Positions 17,806-27,126 of a DNA stretch of 64,000 bases are shown here, piece after piece. The stretch covers positions 423,233 to 487,232 of the forward strand of contig NZ_JAEPPI010000003.1 of the NCBI RefSeq assembly GCF_017641085.1. Reading direction: 5' to 3'. Both the position numbers and the translations under genes were made by a program. Numbering within the stretch: position 1 is the first letter of the stretch; every line of letters starts with the position of its first letter. Below the pieces are notes generated by a model that had not been told where the DNA came from, ran no database searches, and saw nothing but the letters and a program-made list of their open reading frames with translations. Source of the stretch: Gracilimonas sp. GTDB lineage: Bacteria > Bacteroidota > Rhodothermia > Balneolales > Balneolaceae.

Positions 17806-18938
17806 CGGATTTTGAGCGTTAACAGGCTTAGAATTCCCAATAAAACAGTGATGATCCAGAATCGGACTACGATTTTCTGTTCAGGCCACCCTTTCTTTTC
17901 ATAATGATGGTGGATGGGCGTCATTAGGAAGACACGCCGGCCTTCACCATACTTTCTTTTGGTGTATTTGAACCATGTAGTTTGAATGATCACCGAAAGC
18001 GTTTCAATAAAAAAGATTCCACAAATGAAGGGGAGCAGAAGTTCTTTATGCAGCATCAAAGCCACGGCTCCAAATGCGCCGCCCAGTGCGAGTGAACCGG
18101 TATCTCCCATAAAAACCGAGGCGGGATTCGTGTTATACCACAGAAAACCGATACAGGCCCCAATCAGTGAAGCCGCAAAAATGGTGAGCTCACCGGCTCC
18201 CGGCAGGTACATAATGTCGAGGAATCCGGAGAAGTCAACCCGGCCGGACACGTAGGCAAAAATGGCGAATACAATCCCACAAATAGCGGATGTTCCGGCA
18301 GCAAGTCCGTCTAAACCATCCGTTAAGTTGGTTGCGTTGCTCACGGCTGTAATCACAAAAACAGCCACTCCGAGATAAATCATCCAGCCTAAAGTCTCAC
18401 CGAAATAGGCGTAATCAATGTTTACATTCTTTAGAAAAGGAACCGTTGAAAGGGAATTAAAGGTCTCAAAATCAGGATGGAAGTACAGTACGGCACCCAC
18501 AACCAGACCAACAATTACCTGACCGGCAATTTTAAACCATCCGGCGAGTCCGCTTTTATCCTTTTTCACCACTTTGATGTAATCATCAATAAAGCCAACG
18601 ATTCCCAAGGCCAGAACTACGAATACAATAAGCCAGCTGTAGATGCTTTCCATCTTCATCCACAAAAGAGCAGGGATAACGATTGCCAGGATAATAATCA
18701 CACCGCCCATGGTTGGTGTTTCGCCTTTGGCGAGGTGGCTGTCTAATCCAATGTCGTCCCGAATCACTTCCCGCAGCTGAAGTTTACTCAGCCAGTGAAT
18801 GATTTTCTTACCAACAAAAAGGCTGATCAGCAAGGAAGTAACGGCAGCCAGCGCTGTTCGGGTAGAAATGAAAGCGACGGCTCCGGTACCGGGAACGTCA
18901 TAAGTAGCATCAAGCCAGGTGAAAAGTTCGTGCAGCAT
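17802..18938 (-). CDS. mraY: Phospho-N-acetylmuramoyl-pentapeptide transferase MraY
   Basis: MraY is the polytopic membrane enzyme that makes lipid I from undecaprenyl phosphate and UDP-MurNAc-pentapeptide. The 378-residue protein has about ten membrane segments, the catalytic aspartate pair in GFIDDYIKV (118-119), NLTDGLDGLA at 204-213 and the cytoplasmic histidine-rich loop MTPIHHHYEKKGW. It shares one base with the murE stop and follows murE directly; the murF gene found here in many other phyla is absent. Confidence 0.98.
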   Translation of the reverse strand: MLHELFTWLDATYDVPGTGAVAFISTRTALAAVTSLLISLFVGKKIIHWLSKLQLREVIRDDIGLDSHLAKGETPTMGGVIIILAIVIPALLWMKMESIYSWLIVFVVLALGIVGFIDDYIKVVKKDKSGLAGWFKIAGQVIVGLVVGAVLYFHPDFETFNSLSTVPFLKNVNIDYAYFGETLGWMIYLGVAVFVITAVSNATNLTDGLDGLAAGTSAICGIVFAIFAYVSGRVDFSGFLDIMYLPGAGELTIFAASLIGACIGFLWYNTNPASVFMGDTGSLALGGAFGAVALMLHKELLLPFICGIFFIETLSVIIQTTWFKYTKRKYGEGRRVFLMTPIHHHYEKKGWPEQKIVVRFWIITVLLGILSLLTLKIR

Positions 18939-20398
18939 CAGTCTCCTCCCCCGGCTTTTTGGGTTAAAGATTCGCGGGCAATTTCCCGGTCGTCAAAGTG
19001 ATGGCGCTTGCCATCTACTTCCTGATAATCCTCATGGCCTTTACCGGCAATCAGGATGATTTCATTTCCGTTTGCATCTGCAATCGCTTGTTGAATCGCT
19101 TGTTTTCGATCGGTAATGCTTTTCACGTTATCAAGCACTTCAAATCCGTCCAGTATATCTGCGATAATTAAATCAGGATTTTCTGTACGGGGATTGTCAC
19201 TGGTTACAATAATTTTGTCAGCAAACTCAGCTGCTGCTTTGGCCATTTTCGGTCGCTTGCTTGAGTCACGATCTCCACCGGCACCAAAAATAACGGTAAG
19301 TGTTTGATTAGCTTCTTTCACAGAAGAAAGGGTAGAGCAAACGTTTTCAAGGGCGTTCGGGGTGTGTGCATAATCCACAATTACTTTAGGGAGGTTATCC
19401 CCTTCAACAGTAACCGGTTCCATGCGTCCGGGCGCCCCTTTGGCATTACTTAATGCGGCTGTAATATCTTTGGCTTCCAGACCCAGTGCCCGGCAAATAA
19501 GAAATGCTTCACCTACATTATAGGCGTTAAAGGTTCCTATAAGAGGACTCTCAATTTTTTCCTCATTCACGACGATGGTAATTCCATCAGAAGAATTCTT
19601 CAGGATATGCGCCGATTCATTATCAAAGCTGAGCAATGATTTCCCGGCTTTGCAATCCTTCAGCATAAACTCACCCTGCACATCATCAGCGTTTATTACA
19701 GCGGTTGAGGATTCGGGGAGATTGTCGAATAAAATCTTTTTGGCCTTTGCGTATTGATCCAGGTTTTCATGATAGTCAAGATGATCCTGGCTGAGATTCG
19801 TGAAAGCAGCAACATCAAAATCAATTCCGGCCACCCGGTCCTGATCTAAAGCATGAGATGAAACTTCCATAACCAGGTAATCAGAACCGGCTTCTACCAT
19901 TGTTTTCATGTCATTGGCAAGTTCAATAGGGTCGGAAGTGGTAAGCTTGCTGTCGAGTACTTCTTCTAAAATTCGTTTACTTACCGTTCCAAGGAGCGAG
20001 GCTTTCTCACCACAGGCGCGTAAAACCTGGTACACCAGGGTTGCGGTAGTGGTCTTACCGTTGGTTCCGGTAATGCCAATCACTTTGAGCTGTTCTGCCG
20101 GGTTCCCCGCAAAAGCCTGGGCAATAGGTCCGGCCAGTTTCTGTGTGTTTTCAACTTCAATCACACATACATCAGCTTCAGTATAGTAGGATTCCTCACA
20201 GATAATAACTTTGGCACCACGACCGATGGCATCTTCTAAAAACATGTGCCCGTCAACCTGTGTGCCGCGAATGGCGATAAAGACAGTACCTTCCTTCACC
20301 TCACGAGAATCGATGGCGAACGTAGTTATCTCACCATCAAAATCTTTGTTTGTGACGTGCAGCGGGTTACAAATTTCTATGAGTTTATCTATCGTCAA
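18938..20398 (-). CDS. murE: UDP-MurNAc-tripeptide ligase MurE, meso-DAP type
   Basis: MurE adds the third residue of the stem peptide. The 486-residue protein carries the ATP-binding loop GTNGKTTT at 111-118, LVMEVSSHAL and the C-terminal DNPRTENPD. In the family the DNPR motif marks enzymes that add meso-diaminopimelate, while lysine-adding enzymes differ there, so this organism is predicted to have a DAP-type peptidoglycan. It starts immediately after the ftsI stop codon. Confidence 0.97.
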   Translation of the reverse strand: MTIDKLIEICNPLHVTNKDFDGEITTFAIDSREVKEGTVFIAIRGTQVDGHMFLEDAIGRGAKVIICEESYYTEADVCVIEVENTQKLAGPIAQAFAGNPAEQLKVIGITGTNGKTTTATLVYQVLRACGEKASLLGTVSKRILEEVLDSKLTTSDPIELANDMKTMVEAGSDYLVMEVSSHALDQDRVAGIDFDVAAFTNLSQDHLDYHENLDQYAKAKKILFDNLPESSTAVINADDVQGEFMLKDCKAGKSLLSFDNESAHILKNSSDGITIVVNEEKIESPLIGTFNAYNVGEAFLICRALGLEAKDITAALSNAKGAPGRMEPVTVEGDNLPKVIVDYAHTPNALENVCSTLSSVKEANQTLTVIFGAGGDRDSSKRPKMAKAAAEFADKIIVTSDNPRTENPDLIIADILDGFEVLDNVKSITDRKQAIQQAIADANGNEIILIAGKGHEDYQEVDGKRHHFDDREIARESLTQKAGGGD

Positions 20399-22570
20399 TT
20401 ATCGCTTTTCAGTTTGAGTGAGTAATTCCAGTGATTTCGCTTTACCGCGAATCGTTACGCTATATCCTTTCCGAAGGTGTTCCCCTTTTTTGGGATACTG
20501 CGCAAATACGGTTCCTGAACCAATAATCTCGGTTTCGAGTCCACGCTCGGTAAGCAGGTTGGTGGCCTGACGCATGTTCATGCCAATCAGGTCAGGAATC
20601 TCAGCATATCCGTCTTTCACTTTTGCACTGTCAGAAGGCGCATAAGTTTCCGAAAGCGTTAAAGAAATTTCTTGTCCAATGTTTATTTGAGTGCCTGCTT
20701 CAGGAGTTTGCTTCGTGATATAGCCGGCTTTACCATTTACTTCATAAGGAATGTTCAACCCGGCGAGTAATTCAATAGCTTGTTTCTTTTTAAGTCCTTT
20801 CAAATACGGAACCTGCACAAAATCCGGATTCTGCTCTTCACCAACTTTCATATTCTGCTGAATGTTGTTATCCAGTCCCGCAATTCGCTTAGCCACATTT
20901 TGAAAAATCGGTGCGGCGGTAAACCCTCCATAACCACTTGTTCGGGGTTCATCCAAAAGAATCAGGCATACATATTGGGGATCTTCAACCGGGAAGAAGC
21001 CTACGAATGAGCCCCGATAATTATTGGTGTACCGGCCGTTAACCACTTTCTTGGCGGTTCCGGTTTTTCCGGCTATTCTCAGCCCGTTCACCTGGGCGAG
21101 GTCACCCGTTCCGGCATCAGCAACTACACTTTCAAAAATGGGATACAGTTTGTCTAAAGTAGATTTTTTGGCGATTCGGCGGATTTCTACCGGTTCGTGT
21201 TCAGAAACAACGTCCCCGTTTTTGTCCTCAATTCGCTCCACCAGGTAAGGCCGCATCATCTTTCCGTTGTTCGCAAAAGCCGCATAAGCCTGTGCGATTT
21301 GCAGCGGAGTGGTTTGGATTTCATATCCGTGCGACATCCAGGGCAGCGTTACCAAACTCCATTCGTAAGGTTTTGCAAGCCTTCCCTCCACTTCACCAAT
21401 CAGGTCGATGTTGGTGCTGGAGCCAAAACCCATATTTCGGGCATACTGGTAAAAGACTTCCTTGTCCATCCGCATGGCAATTTCTGCCGTTGCTACGTTG
21501 GATGATTTCTGGATAACCTCTTTAAAGGTAAGGTCGCCCAGCGGATCATGATCTCTTAGTACAAGGTCATGGATTACAACTTCACCGTCATCGGGTGTCT
21601 CAAAAACTTCATTAAAATCAACCACACCTTGTTCTACAGCAGCAATGGCTGTAACCAGTTTGAAGGTAGAACCGGGCTCGATCATGTCAGAAATAGCGAA
21701 GTTCCGGCGGTTTTCTTCATTGTTACTCCCGGGATAGTTGGGATCGAAAGTGGGATAATTTGCCAGGGCTTTAATGGCTCCGGTTTTAGGGTCCAGGATG
21801 ATGCCCGTCCCGTAATTGGCAAGATGCTTATCCACGCCGGCCTTTAGCTCATCTTCGAGGATGGCCTGCAGGTAGGCATCGATGGTGGTATGTAATGAGT
21901 ATCCGTTGCGGGGAAGTTTTTTGGGTGCCCCTACATATTCGAAAATTCGGTTGAACGGATCGCGGCGTACCTGGCGGACACCATCTTCTCCTTTTAATTC
22001 CTCATTATAATAGGCCTCCAGTCCAATTCGCCCGTTGGTTTCATGGTTTACAAACCCTAAGGTGTGGGCCGCAAGCGTTCCGAAGGTATATTTACGCCGG
22101 TAGTTTTCTTCCAGGATAACGCCATCAATATCCAGAGCTTTGATCTGATCTTTGGCTAATACCGACAAGTTGGTTTCAAGAACGATGTAGCGGGAGCGGG
22201 CAGGTGCTGAATTTATTTTTGTTCTATAAAAAGAGTCACTCTTTTTGGTTAAAGCGGATAGTTTGGTGATCAGCTGCTCAACCTGCTCTTTGGGTACGCC
22301 GGCTTTCCCGTTTACCGTTACTTTAGGGTCAAAAGCCAGTTTGTAGTCCACGGCATTGGTTGCCAGCAGGGTGCCATTGGCATCATAGATGTTGCCGCGC
22401 TGGGCAGGTATCGGGATCTGATCCACGGCTTGCTTGCTCCAGAGTTCGCGCAATTCTTCTCCTTCCACATAATTAATGCGAATGAGCTGGAAACCCAAGG
22501 CGCAGGGGATGAGGAGTATCAACCCTAGAACGATAAACATTCGGCTTAATATGGCAGTGCGTTCATCCAT
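20399..22570 (-). CDS. ftsI: Division transpeptidase FtsI/PBP3 with two PASTA domains
   Basis: This class B penicillin-binding protein cross-links septal peptidoglycan in the periplasm. The 723-residue sequence has one N-terminal membrane helix (about 11-30) and a dimerisation domain with RGNIYDANG. The transpeptidase domain has S301-T-F-K304 as SxxK, S356-S-N358 as SxN and K502-T-G-T505. Two PASTA domains follow at about 584-641 and 654-710. PASTA domains are usual in Gram-positive PBP2x/SpoVD and in several Bacteroidota-branch FtsI proteins; here they may bind uncross-linked glycan or regulate the septum. It lies 5 bp after ftsL. Confidence 0.96.
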   Translation of the reverse strand: MDERTAILSRMFIVLGLILLIPCALGFQLIRINYVEGEELRELWSKQAVDQIPIPAQRGNIYDANGTLLATNAVDYKLAFDPKVTVNGKAGVPKEQVEQLITKLSALTKKSDSFYRTKINSAPARSRYIVLETNLSVLAKDQIKALDIDGVILEENYRRKYTFGTLAAHTLGFVNHETNGRIGLEAYYNEELKGEDGVRQVRRDPFNRIFEYVGAPKKLPRNGYSLHTTIDAYLQAILEDELKAGVDKHLANYGTGIILDPKTGAIKALANYPTFDPNYPGSNNEENRRNFAISDMIEPGSTFKLVTAIAAVEQGVVDFNEVFETPDDGEVVIHDLVLRDHDPLGDLTFKEVIQKSSNVATAEIAMRMDKEVFYQYARNMGFGSSTNIDLIGEVEGRLAKPYEWSLVTLPWMSHGYEIQTTPLQIAQAYAAFANNGKMMRPYLVERIEDKNGDVVSEHEPVEIRRIAKKSTLDKLYPIFESVVADAGTGDLAQVNGLRIAGKTGTAKKVVNGRYTNNYRGSFVGFFPVEDPQYVCLILLDEPRTSGYGGFTAAPIFQNVAKRIAGLDNNIQQNMKVGEEQNPDFVQVPYLKGLKKKQAIELLAGLNIPYEVNGKAGYITKQTPEAGTQINIGQEISLTLSETYAPSDSAKVKDGYAEIPDLIGMNMRQATNLLTERGLETEIIGSGTVFAQYPKKGEHLRKGYSVTIRGKAKSLELLTQTEKR

Positions 22571-22575
22571 CAGTA

Positions 22576-22986
22576 CTAATCCTTTTTTATGATGATGACT
22601 TTATCTGCCGGACCGCCGTTTACGAAACCCTGTTCTTCGGCTTTTCGGTATATCTCGGCCGGACCGATCATTCGGTCGTAGCGAAGTTTGAGCTCATCGT
22701 ACTGAGCCCGTGCCCGATTGTATTCCGCCTCCAGCGTCTGAACTTCATCTAACAGCCGCTGGGTTGAGAATACATGGGTAAGATAGAGCAAACCCAGTGC
22801 CCCGATGATGATACTTCCTACAATCACCTTCCAGGGTTTGACCTTGGGGAGGCCAATTTTGGAGTTCGCTTTTGCAGTATGCTTTGTCCGACTTTGTTTT
22901 GGGGAGGAAGATTTATTGTCGGGCAGAGATACTTTGCGAAGGTTGGGACGAATGTCATGCTTTTTAAGTGGGGATTGCACGATCAT
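22576..22986 (-). CDS. ftsL: FtsL-like cell division protein
   Basis: The 136-residue protein has a basic cytoplasmic N-terminus, one transmembrane helix at about 54-72 (VIVGSIIIGALGLLYLTHV) and a periplasmic coiled coil (LLDEVQTLEAEYNRARAQYDELKLRYDRM), then IYRKAEEQGF. This is the FtsL/FtsB topology; FtsL joins FtsB and FtsQ to activate FtsWI. Primary sequence similarity is always low, and the call depends on topology and on position between rsmH and ftsI. It overlaps rsmH by 4 bp. Confidence 0.88.
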   Translation of the reverse strand: MIVQSPLKKHDIRPNLRKVSLPDNKSSSPKQSRTKHTAKANSKIGLPKVKPWKVIVGSIIIGALGLLYLTHVFSTQRLLDEVQTLEAEYNRARAQYDELKLRYDRMIGPAEIYRKAEEQGFVNGGPADKVIIIKKD

Positions 22987-23909
22987 GAGTCGCCTCCTTC
23001 TATCTTCTCGGCTATCCGAAGTTTAGCGCTTCGGGAGGCCGGGTTTACGGAAACCTCTTCTTTTTTGGGGGTAATAACCTGCTTGTTTACAGGCTTTATG
23101 GGGGATATCGGGTTTCCATAAAAGTCTTTTTCCACTTTACCTTCGAAGTTACCGGCTTTGAAAAAACGTTTTACGATACGGTCTTCGAGAGAGTGGTACG
23201 AAATAGCTACAATACGTCCGCCGGGCTTCAGAACTTCCAGTGATTCTTCCATTACTCGCTTAAGCATATCAAGCTCGCGGTTAACCTCAATGCGAATACC
23301 CTGAAATACCCGCGCCAGTGATTTCACTTCAAATCGTTTGTTTACAACGGATGAAACTACATCACGAAGTTCGCCGGTAGTTTCGATTGGGCGTTTTTCG
23401 ATGATGGCCCGGGCAATTTGCCGGCTCTGCTTTTCTTCTCCATAGTGGAAGATGACATCGCGCAGCTTTTCGTATTCATATTCATTAACCACCTGGTAAG
23501 CAGATACACCGGAAAGATTTCCCATTCTCATATCAAGCGGTCCGTCTTCCTGAAAGCTGAATCCCCGTTCTGCTTCTTTAATCTGGTGGGTTGAAACTCC
23601 TAAATCCAAAAGGATTCCGGCTACCTGTCCGTGGGTTTGGGGAGGTAGAAGGGTGGACAGGTAGCCAAAATTACCTTTTATGGGGGTAAAACGGGGGTCA
23701 TCGCCAATATTGGATGAAGCAGCTTCAAGCGCCTCATCGTCCTGATCGATGCCGTATAGCCGTCCGTTTTCACCAAGGTGTTTTAAAATTTCTTTGGAAT
23801 GGCCACCTCCGCCAAGTGTACCATCTATATACAGGCCATCCTTGTCGGTGATAAGTCCTTCTACCGATTCATCGAGCAAAACCGGGATATGTTGGTGGTA
23901 TGTCGTCAT
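22983..23909 (-). CDS. rsmH: 16S rRNA (cytosine1402-N4)-methyltransferase RsmH (MraW)
   Basis: RsmH methylates N4 of C1402 in the ribosomal P site. The sequence has the family start MTTYHQHIPVLLDESV, the SAM-binding motif YIDGTLGGGGHSKEIL, ILLDLGVSTHQI, FSFQEDGPLDMRM and the C-terminal ISYHSLEDRIVKRFF. I place the start at the ATG at 23909, one base after the mraZ stop codon, because homologues start here. The frame is also open upstream to ATGs at 23921 and 23936, which would overlap mraZ. Confidence 0.96.
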   Translation of the reverse strand: MTTYHQHIPVLLDESVEGLITDKDGLYIDGTLGGGGHSKEILKHLGENGRLYGIDQDDEALEAASSNIGDDPRFTPIKGNFGYLSTLLPPQTHGQVAGILLDLGVSTHQIKEAERGFSFQEDGPLDMRMGNLSGVSAYQVVNEYEYEKLRDVIFHYGEEKQSRQIARAIIEKRPIETTGELRDVVSSVVNKRFEVKSLARVFQGIRIEVNRELDMLKRVMEESLEVLKPGGRIVAISYHSLEDRIVKRFFKAGNFEGKVEKDFYGNPISPIKPVNKQVITPKKEEVSVNPASRSAKLRIAEKIEGGDS

Positions 23910-23910
23910 C

Positions 23911-24378
23911 TCAAGCACCATCGGTTTCCGGTTCATCTCCCATCACTTGTTCAAAAATCTCTTCGAACGCATCGTCGTCCAGCGCTTCATCAACCTCGGC
24001 CAATTTCTCAGGATCCCATACCTCTATATACTCGCCCATTCCGAGGAATACGGCTTTTCCATTAATCTTTGCGTATTCAGTGAGGTCAGAGGGCAGGGCT
24101 ATCCGGTTTTGCTTATCAAGGGACACATCTTCCGCGTAGCGCAGGAAGTTTCGTTTAGCCAGGCGGCCTTTTTTTGTGAAGTTATTTATGCGCGACAGTT
24201 TCTCTTCAACATTCGACCACTCGTCTTCGGGATATAAATAAAGACAGGGTTCCTGTCCGCGTACAATAGTGAAGCGTTCTTGTGCGGCGGGGCTTAAAGA
24301 TTTGCGTAACTTGGCAGGGAAGGCTACGCGGCCTTTGGCATCTATACTATGCTCGTATTGTCCTTTAAAACTTGGCAC
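23911..24378 (-). CDS. mraZ: Transcriptional regulator MraZ
   Basis: MraZ is a DNA-binding protein of the AbrB/SpoVT fold that represses its own dcw operon. The 155-residue sequence contains two copies of the fold, with DAKGRVAFPAKLR near residues 13-25 and DKQNRIALPSDL near 87-98. It is the first gene of the operon. Three putative MraZ boxes are visible at 24430-24455, immediately downstream of the -10 element, so autoregulation is well supported by the sequence. Confidence 0.96.
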   Translation of the reverse strand: MPSFKGQYEHSIDAKGRVAFPAKLRKSLSPAAQERFTIVRGQEPCLYLYPEDEWSNVEEKLSRINNFTKKGRLAKRNFLRYAEDVSLDKQNRIALPSDLTEYAKINGKAVFLGMGEYIEVWDPEKLAEVDEALDDDAFEEIFEQVMGDEPETDGA

Positions 24379-24429
24379 GATATCCCTGCGTGTTTTAGAT
24401 TGCTTAAATTAGATCAAAAGGAGAGCAGT

Positions 24430-24485
24430 CCCCACTATCTCCCACTTCACCCCACAATGTACCCTAAAGTACCACTTTGTGTCAA
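24430..24485 (-). promoter_or_regulatory. dcw promoter with three MraZ boxes
   Basis: On the minus strand a -35 TTGACA (24480-24485), an 18-bp spacer and a -10 TACATT (24456-24461) are followed by three GTGGG[A/G] repeats at 24450-24455, 24440-24445 and 24430-24435. Their starts are exactly 10 bp apart, one helical turn. Direct GTGGG repeats with this spacing are the known MraZ operator. Their place overlapping the transcription start predicts repression. The first codon of mraZ is about 50 bp downstream. Confidence 0.88.
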
Positions 24486-24723
24486 GAGCTTTCCCTCAGA
24501 AAGTTAAATCAATGCCGGTGTGGGTTTTTTGCCTATTGAAGCAACTTTTTTAAAAGCCAAACATATCTTGTATATATATAGGGTGAATGCCTTCTATACC
24601 GGATTGAAGATTATTCAGTGCGGAAAATGAGGGGTAATTTTTGGGTTGTGGGAGAGTGTGGAAGACTATTTAAGAGCGGCCTTTCAATCGAGTATATATA
24701 AAGGAATAAACAGCCGAGAAAAC
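24486..24723. other. Gene-free stretch upstream of the dcw promoter
   Basis: Together with the promoter this forms a 345-bp gap between mraZ and the next minus-strand gene. It is AT-rich, with a TATATATATAGG tract near 24570-24582, but I see no convincing coding frame, RNA gene or hairpin terminator. Confidence 0.6.
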
Positions 24724-25815
24724 CTAATTCTTATAATACTCTATAGGTAAAAGATTAGCTATCAGGTGCGAAGCCCAAACTCCATCGAGTCGTAATGACT
24801 TTGGGTTTTTCAGTTTCCCATCTTCAGTAACTATAAATACACCTACCTCTGTGAGGGGAGTAATCCGGGAGCGTTCTCTCTGATGAAAGTTGTTATTTTT
24901 ATCTCCGTATAAAACGTCAACGGGGTCTTCAAGACGATACACTTTTACACCCTGCTCATTTGTGATGTTTTCCTCGGGGGTGGTTTTTATAAACTCATTA
25001 ATGGTAAACGGATCAAAACTGCCCAGGTACACCACCTCAAAATCATTGACTCGCAGGTTGTCGTTATACAAACTAATCAGGAAATGCTCGAAGGAGCCTC
25101 TGTATGCTCGTTCCCGATTGGTATTCCAGCTATTGATGTCCGAATTTTTTTCCGGCGGCATTTCTGTAAAACTGGAATAGTAAGTGTAAGCACTGGCATC
25201 TTCATTTTTAAACAAGGTGAAATTCACCAGGTCAATTTCAATTTCGTATCCAAGAGCATCGTTTTTGACAATCAAAGGCTGGGAGGCAGTGGCCACCAGA
25301 TTATCATTTTTATCTGTTTCAAAACTTATGCTCCACGGATTCTCAATGGATGTTTGCTGAGCCAGGGCATCATCACCGATAAAATATCTTCTGAACTTCC
25401 CGAAGTTATTCAGCCACTCTTTATTTGAGGTTGATACATTCACCTGGTCCAGATCAAATTGATTGGGCTCCATCTCAAAAACAAAAGTCAGCGACGTATT
25501 CTCTTCATCAAGGTCAATCAATTTAGCATTGGTTTTAAATCCCAAAAAACTAACAACCAGGGTTTTTTCACCACTCATCTTTGTGGTGAAGCTAAACTCT
25601 CCATTACGATCGGTGGCCGTGCCTACTTTGGTTTGTGAAATGTAAACATGAGCGGAAACCAGCGGCGAGCCATTCTCTTTATCTAAAACCCGTCCCTGTA
25701 TTGTGATGGATTTTGAAGACTGCCCGATAACAGATACAAAGGGAAATGCCACAAATAACAGAACCGCAGGCAGGACAACACAGGCGATTATATTTTTCTT
25801 GAGAAAGCTGGGCAT
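24724..25815 (-). CDS. Secreted carboxypeptidase-regulatory-like (CarboxypepD_reg-like) protein
   Basis: From the ATG at 25815 the product begins MPSFLKKNII with a hydrophobic signal segment ending near SVIGQ. A CarboxypepD_reg-like beta-sandwich follows (ITIQGRVLDKENGSPLVSAHVYISQTKVGTATDRNGEFSFT, then LVVSFLGFKTN), the same domain found at the start of SusC proteins. The remaining 250 residues are not a TonB barrel and I do not recognise them. Such single proteins are common in this group and are thought to sit in the envelope. A frame reaching 25887 adds 24 residues before the signal peptide and is less likely. It stands alone. Confidence 0.82.
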   Translation of the reverse strand: MPSFLKKNIIACVVLPAVLLFVAFPFVSVIGQSSKSITIQGRVLDKENGSPLVSAHVYISQTKVGTATDRNGEFSFTTKMSGEKTLVVSFLGFKTNAKLIDLDEENTSLTFVFEMEPNQFDLDQVNVSTSNKEWLNNFGKFRRYFIGDDALAQQTSIENPWSISFETDKNDNLVATASQPLIVKNDALGYEIEIDLVNFTLFKNEDASAYTYYSSFTEMPPEKNSDINSWNTNRERAYRGSFEHFLISLYNDNLRVNDFEVVYLGSFDPFTINEFIKTTPEENITNEQGVKVYRLEDPVDVLYGDKNNNFHQRERSRITPLTEVGVFIVTEDGKLKNPKSLRLDGVWASHLIANLLPIEYYKN

Positions 25816-25903
25816 TTCAAAATGTTTATAAGAGTAAAAGGTAGAATGTACTTTAAGACATTGCCTAAAACAATGATCACCTATCAATACATCAGAACGT
25901 ATG

Positions 25904-27043
25904 CTACGGTTCCAGCAGGTTATACTTTTCCATGATCTCCAATACCTCCGGTATGGGAAGAGCCTGTTGGGTGTGGCCGAGGTCTCCGGTTACCGTGGTA
26001 GCCATAAACAGGGAATTCAGGATGGCTTCTTCGGTTGCTTCTACAGCTGCAAGAAAAAGAGGGGTGGTAGCCGAGTTTTTAAGTTCCGTATAGGTTTGGG
26101 TTGAGCCGGAGGTTGCCCCTTCAATACGTACATCTTCATGGGTTGAAAAAGCAATCACATAATCTCCACTTCCATTAGAGGCAAAGCCACCCACCCGGGA
26201 TATTCCAAGAAATGCTCGCTTAGCCAGCCGCTCCAGGTTTCTGGAAAGCAGAGGGGCATCAGTAGCGACGATAATCATTACAGAACCATCCACATCATAT
26301 GGCACTTCGCTGGACAGATAATGATTCTCAAGCTCTTCCCCAACCGGTGCACCATCTATGGTTAACACTCCGCCAAAATTTGACTGAACCAATACCCCAA
26401 CCGTATATCCACCAACCTTGGCAGGCAGCTGACGGGATGAGGTTCCGATTCCGCCTTTAAATCCCAATGCCGAAGTTCCGGTTCCGGCACCTACACTTCC
26501 TTCTTCAACCGAACCTGACCGGGCATTTTTAATGGCTTCAAAAACATCCTGCATAGTCACATGCCGCCCGCGGATATCATTCAGCCATCCATCATTGGTT
26601 TCTCCAACCACCGGGTTTACTGAACGTACATTTTCATTCCCTGGCTGACGTAAAATGTAATCTGTTATACCGTTTGCTACTGTATGAATACTAAGCGTAT
26701 TAGTAAGCCCGATGGGAGTTTCAATTTCGCCCAGTTCCCTGATTTGTGTAAAGCCTAATGCTTTTCCGAAGCCATTGCCAACATAAACAGCTGCCGGAAC
26801 CCGGCTTTTGAACAGACCTCCATCATGGGGCAAAATCATGGTTACCCCGGTTCGGATGTTTTCACCCTCAATGATCGTTTTATGCCCAACCTGAACGCCT
26901 TCCACATCGGTTATGGCATTCAACGGACCCGGAGTTAAAATACCCGGTTTAATCCCAAGGTCGCGGGGGCGTTGACGATCCTGTGAGAAGCCGCTATTAA
27001 AAGTGAATAATAAAATGAACAATATATAAGGTATCGATCTCAT
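25904..27043 (-). CDS. P1 family peptidase (DmpA/aminopeptidase-like), secreted
   Basis: P1 peptidases are self-processing N-terminal nucleophile hydrolases that release N-terminal residues, often D-amino acids or beta-peptides. The 379-residue protein has a signal peptide (MRSIPYILFILLFTFNSGFSQ) and the family core: GPLNAITDVEGVQVGH, GVTMILPH, GAGTGTSALGFKGGIGTSSR and YDVDGSVMIIVATDAPL. By comparison with DmpA the autoproteolysis would fall between G252 and S253, making S253 the nucleophile. Secretion suggests a role in periplasmic peptide turnover. It is probably transcribed alone. Confidence 0.9.
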   Translation of the reverse strand: MRSIPYILFILLFTFNSGFSQDRQRPRDLGIKPGILTPGPLNAITDVEGVQVGHKTIIEGENIRTGVTMILPHDGGLFKSRVPAAVYVGNGFGKALGFTQIRELGEIETPIGLTNTLSIHTVANGITDYILRQPGNENVRSVNPVVGETNDGWLNDIRGRHVTMQDVFEAIKNARSGSVEEGSVGAGTGTSALGFKGGIGTSSRQLPAKVGGYTVGVLVQSNFGGVLTIDGAPVGEELENHYLSSEVPYDVDGSVMIIVATDAPLLSRNLERLAKRAFLGISRVGGFASNGSGDYVIAFSTHEDVRIEGATSGSTQTYTELKNSATTPLFLAAVEATEEAILNSLFMATTVTGDLGHTQQALPIPEVLEIMEKYNLLEP

Positions 27044-27126
27044 CAGGATTTCAGCTGATTAATATTTTTCTATTTTAAAGGAATGTCGTTTCAAAATGAC
27101 AGATTTGCAAAAAGGGGAAAGAGAAG

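Noticed and set aside
18938..20398. murE as a possible MurE-MurF fusion, since murF is missing from the cluster
   Set aside because: The protein has normal MurE length and a single set of ligase motifs; absence of murF from this cluster is usual in the phylum, so murF is expected elsewhere.
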